Shown here in pieces: positions 9,180-20,500 of a stretch of DNA of 64,000 nucleotides (positions are counted from its first letter, which is position 1; each line of letters starts with the position of its first letter). The notes beneath the pieces were generated by a model. The model worked only from the letters and a program-made list of their open reading frames with translations, ran no database searches and was not told the DNA's origin. The stretch spans positions 1,614,321 to 1,678,320 of the forward strand of contig SCFE01000004.1 of NCBI GenBank assembly GCA_004352715.1, given 5' to 3'. A program made the translations under genes and the position numbers. This DNA is from Hofstenia miamia (lineage: Eukaryota > Xenacoelomorpha > Acoela).

Positions 9180-10975
9180 ACTTAAGAATTCTGGAGACCT
9201 AGAAAATAACGTAGAACTTGACAAGCAGAAATACTTAAACCAATTCGCATTCGATCCAAAGTGTGTTAATAAATGCTTCTGGTTAATCAACCCTCATATT
9301 AAACTTTATTTACCTGTTTACCTGGAGGACAACATGGCTAGCACAGATCTAGATGCTGCAAACCTATTCAACAAATTCTTTGCTTCTGTGTATCAAACTG
9401 ATGATGAATTTAATATCACATACAATGATTTAAGTATTAAAAACTTAGAAATATCAATGAAAGACATTGAAAAAGCTATAAAGAAAAGCTCCAAGACAGG
9501 CAGCGGACTGGATAATATTCCCTCCACTTTCATTCATATGTATAAAAAACGAAATGTTGCCTCACTTACTGAACCTATTTATAGATCTTAATATCTGGAA
9601 TTTATCCTAAAGTATGGCAAAAACCTAAAATTATCCCCATGTTCAAAAAAGGAAAGAATCAGAACGTCTGTAACTATAGGCCAATTAGTATTTTATCAAA
9701 AACCTCACTAATATTTGAAAGAGTTATTTATGATAAATTATACCCGCATATATCTAGCTACATTTCTATCTCTCAATTTGGATTCTTGAAGAAATCGTCA
9801 CGTGTTATCAAGTTACTAATTTTATTGCCGCGAGCTTTATGATAACAACGAACAGAACATTCCTTGCGTATGTCTATATTACGAATTCATTAAGGCGTTT
9901 GATGGAGTCTCCCATAGAATAGTACTAAATAAGTTGAAAAACTTTGGAATCGGTGATAACCTACTAAAGCTGTTTCATTCGTACCTAACTAATAGAACCC
10001 AGTCTGTTTCAATGGATGTTTATCTAACGAAATAATTATCTCTAGTGGAATACCACAAGGTAGCTGCGTGGGCCTCTCATCTTTCTCATCATGATTAACG
10101 ATCTTCCCTTAATAGGGCTTTATAGTAATGTTTTTCTTTTTGCCGATGACTTAAAAATTCTTTCGAGTGATCCTAAGACAGTACATCATGATGTAAGAAT
10201 ATTAAATAATTGGTGTCTTAATAACAAAATGTCGTTTAATAAAAACAAAATGCAATTAATCAGTTTCGGCAAAATGGAAGCATTTGAAGATGCATTACAA
10301 AGTATAGAATTGGATATGACTCAAAATTCATCAGTAAGAGATCTTGGAATTCACATCTGTAGTAATCTTACTTGGCATAACCACATCTCTAACATCATTA
10401 GACAAGATTTGATAACGTTTTATAAAATGAAGAACTAATTACCATGTCACATTTTATCTAGCACGAAAAAACAGTTGTACCTCTTTATTATGAGTTCAAA
10501 ATTACTTTATGGATCATCTGTCTGGCACAGCAAACTTTTTAACGCACTTTGATTGGAAAGAGTCCAAAAAATTTGGACTAAATGGATTTCAAAGGAGTAT
10601 CAGGATTATATATCACGACTAACAACTTTGAAAATTCTGCCAATCACACTGCAACTGCAATTAAATGATATCCTCCGATTAATTGACATTATCCAAGGAA
10701 AATATAGTCTAAAAATAGACAAATACATACAAAGGAACAATAAAACAGATCTGAGAACAAAGACATAGAGTTTTTTCAATATTTTAGAAATTAGGAAGAT
10801 CAAAACTAATAATGAATTTTTCAGAAGATCCACACAGCTTTTTAATCGTTTGGAAAGTAAGTATGCATGTGACTTATTGCTACTGTCGAAAAAGAATATT
10901 TTTAAGCTATTTTGGGCATTTTTTGAAACTGAATTTGACATTCTACGCTGTAAATACATTCAGTGGCATCCGATT
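9180..10975 (+). pseudogene. Jockey/CR1-like LINE reverse transcriptase, decayed
   Basis: Ordered RT motifs run over ~1.8 kb in shifting frames. DAANLFNKFFASVYQ (about 9350) and SGLDNIPSTFI (about 9505) come first, then NYRPISILSKTSLIFERVIY (about 9671), motif A YYEFIKAFDGVSHR (about 9879), motif B SGIPQGS (about 10047), and motif C FADDLKIL (about 10141). NNKMSFNKNK and RDLGIHICSNLTWHNHI follow, and then the C-terminal LERVQKIWTKWI and LNDILRLIDIIQGKYSL. At least four frameshifts or stops break it. Motif A has Glu where the catalytic Asp of (D)FxKAFD is expected, so the polymerase would be dead even if the frames were repaired. No endonuclease domain was found upstream, so the copy is 5'-truncated. 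It ends in a TTA tract at about 10992. Confidence 0.85.
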
Positions 10976-11049
10976 TACAGTTTAATGAAGTCTATTATTA
11001 TTATTACTTCTCACAGCTTCATGCTGGTATCCCTCTCAGCTCGGGGAAC

Positions 11050-11727
11050 TCACCAGTTCCCAGGGAGTCTGAGAGCTTTCCTCAGTACTCTAGCTGTTCC
11101 TAACAACGCTGCGTTCTGTGCTACTGCTCCTCCCCACTTTGGTACTCCCAACTCCTCCAAATATCTCTTATGCTTCTTACTCACTGCTCCTAGTGATCCT
11201 ACAACTACCGGGACAACTTTAACTTTCTTTAACTTCCACAGCCTTTCTATTTCCTCTGCCAACTCTCTGTACTGGTCTATCTTCTCTTTCTCCTTGCTTT
11301 CTACATTTCTGTCCTTTGGTACTGCTATGTCTATCACCGTTCCTAATCTTTTCTCTTTGTCTACCACTACTATGTCTGGCCTCCGTGCTTCTATCACTTT
11401 GCTCGTCTGTATGTTGAAGTCCCACAGTATCTTAACCTTCTCATTTTCTATGACGCCCTGTGGCTTGTGCTCATACAACTTGTCTCCTGCTTTTAACCCA
11501 TGCTGCCTGCTCAAACTCCAATGTAGCATTCTTCCCACCTTGTCATGCCTGAACTTAAACTCATTCTGTGCCAACTTAACACACTCTGCCTCTTTTTTAC
11601 ATAGCCTACACTTACTTCTACTTTTCTGTCTATATGGTTCTTCACCCAGTTTGTTCTTATTGCTTGCTCCTGTGCTGTCATTATCAGTGCTTCTGTTTCT
11701 CTCTTCAGTCTTGCCTTCTTTAACCAC
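11050..11727 (-). CDS. Retrotransposon C-terminal RLE endonuclease region, copy B
   Basis: This is an open frame of 225 codons. Residues about 40-70 hold the remnant of the zinc knuckle: CRLCKKEAE runs straight into CVKLAQNEFKFRHDKV, so the KVDHLIAG-like part with the His is missing compared with copy D. The segment RRPDIVVVDKEKRLGTVIDI, followed by AVPKDRN, then shows the restriction-like endonuclease core (RPD, then a (D/E)-x-hydrophobic strand). A KEKEKIDQYRELAEEIERLW helix and a GALG-like GSLGAVSKKHKRYLEELGVP segment follow, and the protein ends LRKALRLPGNW. In R2-type elements this domain nicks the target DNA. The frame is open but has no RT attached and starts at an arbitrary Met. Confidence 0.8.
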   Translation of the reverse strand: MVKEGKTEERNRSTDNDSTGASNKNKLGEEPYRQKSRSKCRLCKKEAECVKLAQNEFKFRHDKVGRMLHWSLSRQHGLKAGDKLYEHKPQGVIENEKVKILWDFNIQTSKVIEARRPDIVVVDKEKRLGTVIDIAVPKDRNVESKEKEKIDQYRELAEEIERLWKLKKVKVVPVVVGSLGAVSKKHKRYLEELGVPKWGGAVAQNAALLGTARVLRKALRLPGNW

Positions 11728-12226
11728 TTGTTGCTCTCTTCTCTGTCACACTTTTGTGTGTTCCTCCACTCTCTATTTCTAGTCCCGCACTGCCCCATAT
11801 AATCTCCCAGAACCTTACTGCATCTTCGCCTGCTTTAGCTGTAGCCTTTTCTCCTTTGTAGAATCTTCCTTCTTGAGTCTCAAACTTCATATTGTCTCTT
11901 GCCCTTGCCCTATATTTTCTTAGTTTCTCAGCTTCTGCAACTAATCTCTGCTTTAGCTCTTCTCTTGCAGTTTCTATAGTCTTCCCCTTACCTACCCTGC
12001 ACCTGTCCTGCACCGCCTTACTTGTCCTGATCTTCCCTATTTGCTGCCTAATCTTTGCCACTTTATTATCAATTCTTCTTTCCCATGCTGGCTTTCTGTC
12101 TCCCTTATCTTCTTGTCGCCTTTTCTTCTTCATTTCCATGCCTACATTATTCAGCACCTCACATGCACCTGCATATACTAAGCTATTTACTTCTGTAACT
12201 CTCCTTACAACTATCCTCTCCAACAC
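11720..12226 (-). pseudogene. Retrotransposon N-terminal linker, copy B
   Basis: This 168-codon frame begins near VTEVNSLVYAGACEVLNNVG and continues with PAWERRIDNKVAKIRQQIGK and a Lys/Arg-rich region to FWEIIWGSAG. It corresponds to the segment between the N-terminal DNA-binding part and the RT in this LINE group. Its 3' end overlaps, in another frame, the start of the C-terminal part (QWLKKAR-like KKARLKRETEALIM at about 11600-11720). That marks the deletion junction near 11700-11800, where about 450 residues of RT are absent. Confidence 0.7.
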
Positions 12227-12700
12227 TTAATTGACTTTTGCCGTCTCTACTGCTAGCTTACTTCTCTTAACTCCTCTTGGAACTGGCAACCTAGTTCTCT
12301 CACCTATTTCTTCCATCATCTTTTCCTTGATTGCTGCTTCAGTTTCTGCATCTACTGGTTCTGCTGCGTCTGCCACTTCTGTCTCAACATCTATCACTTC
12401 ATCTTCCCTTTGCTTAGCCTGTTCAACTCTCTTTNNNNNNNNNNNNNNNNNNNNNNNNNNNNNNNNNNNNNNNNNNNNNNNNNNNNNNNNNNNNNNNNNN
12501 NNNNNNNNNNNNNNNNNNCCGTTGTCCATTGGTCTGTGTGGATCCTATACTGCCACTTCTCGAGTCCACACTCCCGATTGTGGAGTCCGCCTGTTGTCCG
12601 GAGATTCTTCGCACCCTCTGACCATTGAAGGGCTGCCGGGGACTGAGGGCCTTTGCTCTATCATGACTTCTCATCAGTGTTATATCGTGTTTGATTTTGG
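12227..12700 (-). pseudogene. Retrotransposon ORF N-terminus, copy B (gap inside)
   Basis: From about 12690 the frame reads MRSHDRAKALSPRQPFNGQR, then DSTIGSVDSRSGSIGSTQTN; the gap follows at 12435-12518. After it come KRVEQAKQREDEVIDVE and KEKMMEEIGERTRLPVPRGV, nearly identical to copy A. The gap hides the SANT/Myb-like segment seen in copy A. A TAA stop separates it from the 11720-12226 frame (TAAxxxLERI in place of the VLERI of copy A). Confidence 0.7.
12435..12518. other. Assembly gap inside copy B
   Basis: 84 N, within the N-terminal ORF of the retrotransposon; multi-copy sequence on both sides. Confidence 0.95.
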
Positions 12701-12769
12701 ACTCACATTCTCCTAGGAAGTTACCAACCAAGGCTTTAGAGTGCTTCCTACCCTGTGAGCTAAGTCATC

Positions 12770-12846
12770 CAGTTTGCTAACCACGATCACAGTTGCTTAA
12801 CCTCAGCTTACCAATCTGCGTCTCTACCAACTGGGCTACCTGCCCA
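12770..12846 (-). other. tRNA-like 5' head of copy B, different from copy A
   Basis: On the minus strand TAGCCCAGTTGG (12827-12838) is a perfect pol III A-box and is followed by TAGAG, as in a tRNA D-arm (TAGCTCAGTTGGTAGAG). A B-box-like GGTTAAGCAAC lies about 32 bases downstream but is poor. The sequence is not the one found in copy A, although both heads sit between a (TTA)n tract and the same leader (GGCCCTCAGTCCCCGGCAG). It is tRNA-derived, not a tRNA gene. Confidence 0.5.
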
Positions 12847-12847
<1 letters not shown>

Positions 12848-12890
<43 letters not shown>

Positions 12891-12902
12891 TTATTATTAT
12901 AT
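12848..12902. repeat. (ATT)n microsatellite beside copy B
   Basis: About 17 ATT units with one TTTTT interruption, directly at the 5' border of copy B. A shorter (TTA)5 lies at the 3' border (10992-11006). Confidence 0.95.
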
Positions 12903-15900
12903 CCAGGTTCAAAAAATAATCTATTTTTCATTAAGGAAAGGCCGACATACCTGCAATATTTTTTTAAGTGTGCTTGCAATGGTCGACTTTGCTGGCAGGC
13001 CGATATTTGCCAACCCTATATGAACTCTTGAAAAAAATTTATCTTTCATCACATGTGAATGACGAATTAAAGAAACACTTTATGATTTATTAATAAGCTG
13101 CTTTTTACGGCTAAAAAAATACTGGTTATTTACAAATAGTTTCTATGCTACTACATGTACTTCAGCACACCAATTCAATAAGTTTGCTCCTATTGAGTTA
13201 TGAACCAAATTTTACAATTCATTTGAAAAATATGCAATTTTGCCTCTTTCAAATATAGTTAGGATTGTTAAATTTTAGATATTTATCTTCAGTTGTTAGA
13301 GAATCTTATTTGACTTCGAAGTACTTATTGCTGTTACAATATACATTTGGGCTTGCATAATTAAAATCATATATTGCTTGTTTAGCATTGTAATAAGCTA
13401 TACACTAGGTTTATTGACTAAAAATACAGGCAGGAGACTGACTAAATTAGCAATTAATCACCATTGTATTATATCTTTGCCTGAGTGATGTTACGTAAAC
13501 TCAATGTCAAAACATGTACCCTCCCATTGAATCAATTCCATTGACTTGGTACACAGTCCATTTCTTCTGATAAACGTTAGCAATTTTACTAGTCAATGCT
13601 GTACGAATTTTAAGACATATTTGTTTGAACCAAATCTTTGCAAAAATTTTTCAATTTTCCAAAAAGTTACATAATGAAATAATTTTAGCTAAAACTGAAA
13701 TTCAGATTTTCCTTGACTCTTTTTAAGGAACTGCTCATGAGTATTATTTAATATTTTCTTCATTTCCGTCCATGAAACACAGCCTTAATTATTTTCCAGA
13801 ACGTGATATTAATTAATTGTAATTGTTCCAGCCCCGATTAATAGAACTTGTTCTCCAACCATAATTAATGAATAACTAGCATGACTGATTTTCTATGGAA
13901 TGTTGAGGTTATTATCCATTTGAATAATTCATACAATTTATGTATTAATTTTCAACTTCATTTTATTAAACTTTTATAAAATACAAAATGCACAGATGTT
14001 ATAGTTTAATGCATATATTGCAATGCGAGAAGTAATGCTTTCCTTAAACTACCAAAAGTGAAAGTTGAGAAACAAAGCATTTTGTTCATATGTTCAAATA
14101 ATTCTCTTCGAGCCTATTAAGAAATTTGAATGTAATGGTGACGATTTGTGCTAAAAATCATCCTGTGCTGGAAGTGCTTTAAAGTATTTGCTAATTTCCA
14201 ATGAAAACTCAGATGTTAAAACGAAATTTATGCTCTTCTAATTTAAAGAATCAAGGGGTCTGAAGCCCCCTTTCTGGCAACTAGAACAACAAAATACCGT
14301 TAATGCACGCCGTGCATAAACTCAGAATACGTGGCAGGACACCTAAAATTATTTTTTTGAGGACACTATGAAAATGTTTTAAGAAATTTCTCGAAAATGT
14401 GTGACTAACAACAAGTAAAAATACCAAGTCAAGTTAAATTTATTTTTCTAATTTTGCTAGAGTAATATTTTATACGCTTACAATTATACATATTCAATAA
14501 TCAAATTTACATATAAATTTCTAGTTGTAATCAGAAAATATATTTTAACCATATTTGAATAAAATTATGTAAGCTGCTTGATAGATTCTAAAGTTAGAGT
14601 TTAGTTTCACATGTTTGTACCAACCGAAACTCAAATTTGATCCTTGCAAAAAATACTGATCAAGCCAATGCTGCATTCAGAAATTTTTCAGCCCTCTTCT
14701 TAAGAACTCTAATGACTAGATCACGGTCCTATCATTTTGCAACAATCATTAATCTAAGAGAGTCAAATGTCACCCTAATTGTACTTCTCAGTATCTATTG
14801 GATGGCACGAAAACTTTCGCCACTACTACAACAGTAGAGTTGTCTAAAAATTTGAAGACGAACGATTATGGATTCTTTGCTAGCTTTCGATCAGTGTGAG
14901 CAAATATAAAACATTAAAACATTGACTTTCGAAAAGAAAAAACAATACTAAAGAAAATCTCATTCACATAAAATCAATATTTGAAAGAAGAGCTCTGCTT
15001 AAATGGAAATCAACTCATAATACATACTAGTTTGTAAACATTGTATACATGCTTGTCTAGTACACTGCATCTAAGTATTTTTCACAATAAATAAGTAAGA
15101 AGTTTTACGCATTACTTCTGTCCAATATTCAATATTCAACAAATGGGAACAAAATATTTCTGAAATCAAACATGGAATATATTGTCACAATGAAGTATTC
15201 ACAATATTTCTACAATAGAATATTAAAACAATGCAAAAGTGTGTTTCTCATCTGTTCACTAGCCAATATGTAGATATATGCAATATTTGAACAATATTAT
15301 TGAAATTTCCAGAATTAGAAATGAATTTTTACTCTTTCATCAGATCAAAGCGTTTAACTTGAAGGGAGCGGTTTAAATATTTTAAAGCATAATATATTCA
15401 CAAGGCAGTCGAGCGATTTAAGGAGGGAAATTGCTCAACAGTATCATTCAGACTTCTTGCCTAGTTCATTGTTATATGATTCTGGTGATCATTAATGCCT
15501 GAGGGTCTACGAGGAATATTAGCGTCGTCAGACAAGTTTTCCAAATAGCAACCACAAATTGGATATCATTTGCTATTCAAATGCCATGACCTCCGGCTTT
15601 CGAAATGAGAGACAAGAAAACTTTTGCCCTCGACTCAGAAACGCCACTCTATAAATATATAATTTAATAAGAACTTGGTTTGAAAAAACACATGCAGGAG
15701 ATGATAAGTTATTAACTTGATCAGATCTATTCAAACAATAAATCTTATAGAAAATGTGACCACCTGATTTCTAAATAAGTTATAAAATCAGAAGCAAAGG
15801 CGAAGTCCATTTAATTTCAATAGTAAATTTGAGCACGAGAAATCACTAAATACAATTCATGGAAAGCTTTTGAAGAACTTTCCATATATATTCTCCTAGT

Positions 15901-17204
15901 TACATGAAAAAGAGTTAAAACCTAACCATAAATATATCAAAATTTCATGAAATTTAGTGAAAGCGGAAATCAATATACCTAAAATAGTTGTTAAAAACCA
16001 AACAATTAAAATTAAAGTCATGGCTTAAGTGTCCAGAACAAAATACTTTTTTGTAGAATATGTAGAGGTTAATGCTCAATTAGTCTATTTGAGATACTTT
16101 CTCTTAACTTTAAATTAAAGAAAAATGTAACAATAAAGATTTCTTTCAACTTATAATAACTTTAAAAACAGGATTTTCTTTAACCACTTAACAACTGTTA
16201 AATTAGAAAACGGTAGTTTTATGCATTTGATAATATTACTTCATTAAATTTATAAACTATGTTGGTGCGATAATGTCTCCATGCTATTATACATTTAATT
16301 GCTTTCAATATCTGTCGTTTCAAATCCAAGAAGAATAGTTAATTGAAAAATTGCTTTATTTTTCCATTCATATTACTATAAATGAATCTTAGTTTTTAGG
16401 GTTGGCATAGAGAGTTATAGGAGATACAAATATATTATGTCAGCTTTTCAACTACTGCACATTTGTAAAACAAAAACCTCAAATATTCCTTACAGCACTT
16501 AAATTAAATATTTATCAATGCTAACTTTATAATATATACATTTAGATAATTCATTTTTATATTAAGATTATGAGTTAACTAAAGATGCTTTTCATCGTTT
16601 CAGCTGCGCTCAAATGAAGAATTCCAGATCTAATCAAAAGTTATTGCAAGATAAAGTTTGGTTATGTTAACATCCACATTCATTAATATGTATGATAAAT
16701 GCCAGCAACATGAATTATAGTTAGAAGCAAATAGTATCAGAATAAATTTCCATTCATAGCAATGAATAAATTTTACTTTGGATTTCACTCTCCAAATTTA
16801 AATATTTCAAGCAAAATATCTTTCACCAGAAGCAATATCTAAAACATCTCTAAATCTCAATAATTACTGATTATGCGATATATTAGCTATTTTGGTAAAA
16901 TTCAAAAGTAATCATTATATTTAAGCACTTGCACAACTGCAGCGTGTGCATAGATGAGAATTTTTGAACTATTTTCATATACTCGTGTTTACGCAACTAG
17001 TATTTATTTAAAGATAAACAATCTAAGGACCTGTGAAACTCAAAATTTATTAACATAAAACTTAGTTAATCCATAACGAAATTTGGGGAATTCCTAATGC
17101 TTTCAATGGTTAGTCAAATATGTAGAAAAATCTTAATATGTTAGCTGCTACTTCCTAGTGTTTTGCACGGTGCTGCAATTTTGTATTGTAGTATCGGTAC
17201 TGGT
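12903..17204. other. AT-rich spacer
   Basis: No recognised gene or element. Short open frames such as 14637-14837 carry no motif. A GGGGTCTGAAGCCCC hairpin lies at about 14255-14270. Confidence 0.4.
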
Positions 17205-17545
17205 TGTTGTATCGGCCAGACCAAATGTTTTCATGTTAACCTGTAAATTTTAAATATGTTGATATTCATTTGTATATAAGAAAATCGATTCGTTGTAACT
17301 AGAACAGTTGACAACAGTTTTAGTTTGATACCTTTCGCCCGCCTTTGGTTCCCTAAGAATAACGCAATTAGGGGTCCGAAGCACACGCGGATCGATATTA
17401 ATCCACTAGTTAACTCATCCGATAAGGTTGGTCTTCAGCAAGTTGTGAAAACATTATAGTACTACGGGTGAGCAACTAATGATCTACATTAGCCACAGAC
17501 ATTATTTGGGTTACGACTAACCAACAATCAGGAAATCTTGTAACA
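17205..17545 (+). mobile_element. Possible solo LTR
   Basis: The segment starts TGTTGTATCGGCCAGACC and ends CTTGTAACA, giving TG...CA-type ends of the form common in BEL/Gypsy LTRs. Inside are a TATA-like GTATATAAG at about 17273, then GTAACTAGAACAGTTGACAA, and a GC-richer block (17330-17400, TTCGCCCGCCTTTGG and GGTCCGAAGCACACGCGG) unlike the AT-rich surroundings. Flanking 5-mers (CTGGT and ATAAA) do not match, and no second LTR or internal coding region was found. Confidence 0.3.
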
Positions 17546-20500
17546 ATAAATTCATCAATTGACAGCTTAACGTTACATTCTGTGTTCCGAAGGGACCATC
17601 GCTTCCGATGTTTGGATTATGTCTCAATATTCATGGCAACAAAGAGTGCAAGCCTATAATTTTTGGGAATTGTATATTTATACTCATACAATGTCCTATG
17701 CATTTTGCAAAGATGAATCTTCAAAACAAAGTCGATAATTGAGAAATTGTTCTATTATATGAAAAACTTCGAAATTAGGTTTTAGCAATCAAACTCGTTT
17801 AAAACAAAATGAAAATTTTCTGTATAAGAGGGTTTGATTTCACTCATGAATTTTTTAAAATTTTAGCCTCTTGAAAATCCCAATAGTATGACCTCTTACT
17901 TCTATAGTATTAGAAGCATTCTGACAAAATGTTCATTTACTTCACTCCCCTTTCTCGTGTTATAGTACTTTTGTTAGCACCATTTTCAAAACTCTGATTA
18001 TGCCATGTTGCGTTTCTGCTGCAATGTCAAAAGCTTCCGATAAATGCATTAATCAGGTTTTGTTAACTCAGAAATTTAGCCTATTAAAACATCCAAAACT
18101 TCAGAAATTCACTTTTCACTACCTATCCTTGAAAATGATTATGCCATCAACAGATTGGCGTTATCCACTACTTAGTGGTCTCACTTTGTAGAGAATGAAT
18201 TGCTTTATTAACGTATGAAGGTTTGTTGTAAAATACTTAGTAAAAAAGTCTTTGTTAGGGTTTTGCTTAAAGTCCACTGTTCAGAAGGTAGATATAATAT
18301 CTGGCAAATAGGGTTAATAAATATGTGATAAATTACATTTTTACCAAATTGTTAGAACAAAAAATTTCACGTTTTTGAATGTTTGATATCGTAGACTATA
18401 TTCAACAGTTTTCCTCGTATATACTTAGATTGCTAAATTGCAAAAGAGTTCATTTAGAAGAATCTTACTGTTTTTTTTTAATATTCCCAATACTCTGTGT
18501 ATGATTTCTGTAGTAAGTTTTCTTGTTATATAAGAATATAAAATATTCTTCAAAGCAAGTGAATTTCCTGTAGATAACAAGGTTTTCTCAAGAAAAATAT
18601 CCGTCTCCTTTTGGCATGCAAACATGGGAGAAATTCATATTTTCAATAGTTTTACAAATTTCTATGAATTTGTAAATTTGCAATTTATTTTATCTAACCT
18701 CATGAAATATCGATATATTTCATGTATTCACTAGAAATTCCTAGTCCTAATCCCAAGGGAATACATGAAATTTAACATAATTATATATATATATATACAT
18801 ATGTATATATATATATGTATATATGGATGAACAACCATTACTAAATTATATCTTTTGAGGTCACAATTCTCACATTCCCAAACTTAAATAAACAAAAGGC
18901 AAATAATCTTAAACCATTTTTAACTCATTAATCAAAACATCATTAACTGATGATATTCCAAAGTTTGAAGTCGAAAATATTGGCACCGGAGCGGATATCA
19001 AAATTTTAACCTATTGTGGCTCCATTGCAAATTGTAGCTAGTAGGTCTGTAAACACTAAAATCATTAAAAAATGCAGGCATAAGAAGAATAATAGTTTCG
19101 CAAATGAAGACAATTTTTTAATATGAAAAAATAAATTTTTAAGCAATTGCAGTTTTCAGATATTTAACTGCCATACTTAACAAATTATTGGCTAATAGTT
19201 CTCATCAAATGAATGAATGTAACATTCTTCAAGAAAATATATAAAATTACATTTTCATTGATAGAAAACGCAAATACAAGAAGAAGTAATCATTATTTTA
19301 GAGTTGAATCTTTGGCAATAAAAATATTTGACCACACATTTTGTACACAATATTCTTGTTCAAATCGAAGTTTATAATTTCCAATGACGTGGCCAATTAT
19401 AGTTTTTTTATATTATTGACTTGTGTCACATTCTTGAAAAACTCAATGTGGATAAAACTGAACGATATAAATTTAGGGCAACCGAGTAAGTAAAGAATCT
19501 CATATTACTAATAGTTGAATTCTCATCATTAAGATAACATCATTCAAATGTATAAAATTACTGAGAAATTTATTTTGAAAAAAATTGGACTTGTGCTGTA
19601 AATAAGGCTTACATTTTTCAAATTAAGACTGTCACTTTTGAAAAAGTTGATATGAAATAACAATTGAAAAATCAACTGATGTTTAATCTCAATTGATATT
19701 GATTGATATTGAAATTAAATATTAATTGATAGTTGATGATTTGAATTGATAAATGACACCATTAAATGTAAGAAACACAGCACTATATCTTGTAAAAGCA
19801 CTGTATTTTGCCAGTCTAGTTATTGTTATTTAACGATGACGTGAACCAATAACTCGCAAAGGCAAACCTAATAAAATTAATAGATTGACTTTTCAACTCT
19901 GTGATAGTATGTATATCTGTATTCTTGAGTATTTATTAAGCTGCTTTTGATTTATCTTATTTCATTTGTCACGATTTATGGTATTCGTCTTAGCAGAGCT
20001 AGTAGTTGTTTCGGCTTAGTATCGTATATAGGGATGGCTCATTATCTTATTTTAAGAGACTTGTCTATGTATCTTAGATGCATAGATCTGGAATGGTTCT
20101 GGAGCTGAAAATGCGTTCCATGCATCTCATGAATACTTTGTAGAACTAAAATTGTGCTCAATAATTGGGTTTACTACAGTAATTTAAGATAATTGCTGCT
20201 GAATTTGATGCAGCAGACATTAGCATTGAAAATGAAGATATGTTCAAAATCCTCAGGTTAACACACCGCTACTAATAAACTCACAATTGTGTTCTTCTCT
20301 ATCTAAATATAAAACCCAAACAAATTGATGAATTAGGGTATTACTAACGCATTAAAAAATGATGTTGCCGCAAAAAGTGGTAATTCTTAGTTTCTATCAA
20401 CATTTCTGCAGCTTACTATAGAAAGTACTTGCGTTATCGGAAAATAAACAGATTTCGTGTTTTACTCATGTCGCATGTTAATATACAACTGCTTTTTTCT

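Larger units (their letters stand above)
11007..12846 (-). mobile_element. RLE-type non-LTR retrotransposon copy B, RT-deleted
   Basis: Right to left: (TTA)n, a tRNA-like head, a leader, the N-terminal ORF part, then directly the C-terminal zinc-knuckle and endonuclease part and a short 3' UTR (CAGCATGAAGCTGTGAGAAG) ending in TAATAATAAT. The complete reverse transcriptase is missing between residues homologous to the end of the N-terminal linker and the segment KKARLKRETEALIMTAQEQA. Both ends are kept. TTA tracts on both sides agree with insertion into a TAA microsatellite, the target known for Dong of the R4 clade. It adjoins the 3' end of the preceding LINE. Confidence 0.8.

Noticed and set aside
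10850-11782. 310-codon plus-strand open frame
   Set aside because: It is the complement of the retrotransposon endonuclease ORF (11050-11727 minus) plus the end of the LINE; Ser/Leu/Thr-rich antisense product without any motif.
12770-12846. Functional tRNA gene
   Set aside because: Good A-box and D-arm, but a poor B-box and only 3 of 5 anticodon-stem pairs.
18781-18831. Replication origin or regulatory palindrome
   Set aside because: Simple (TA)n with ATGTA interruptions, common throughout this window; no supporting context.
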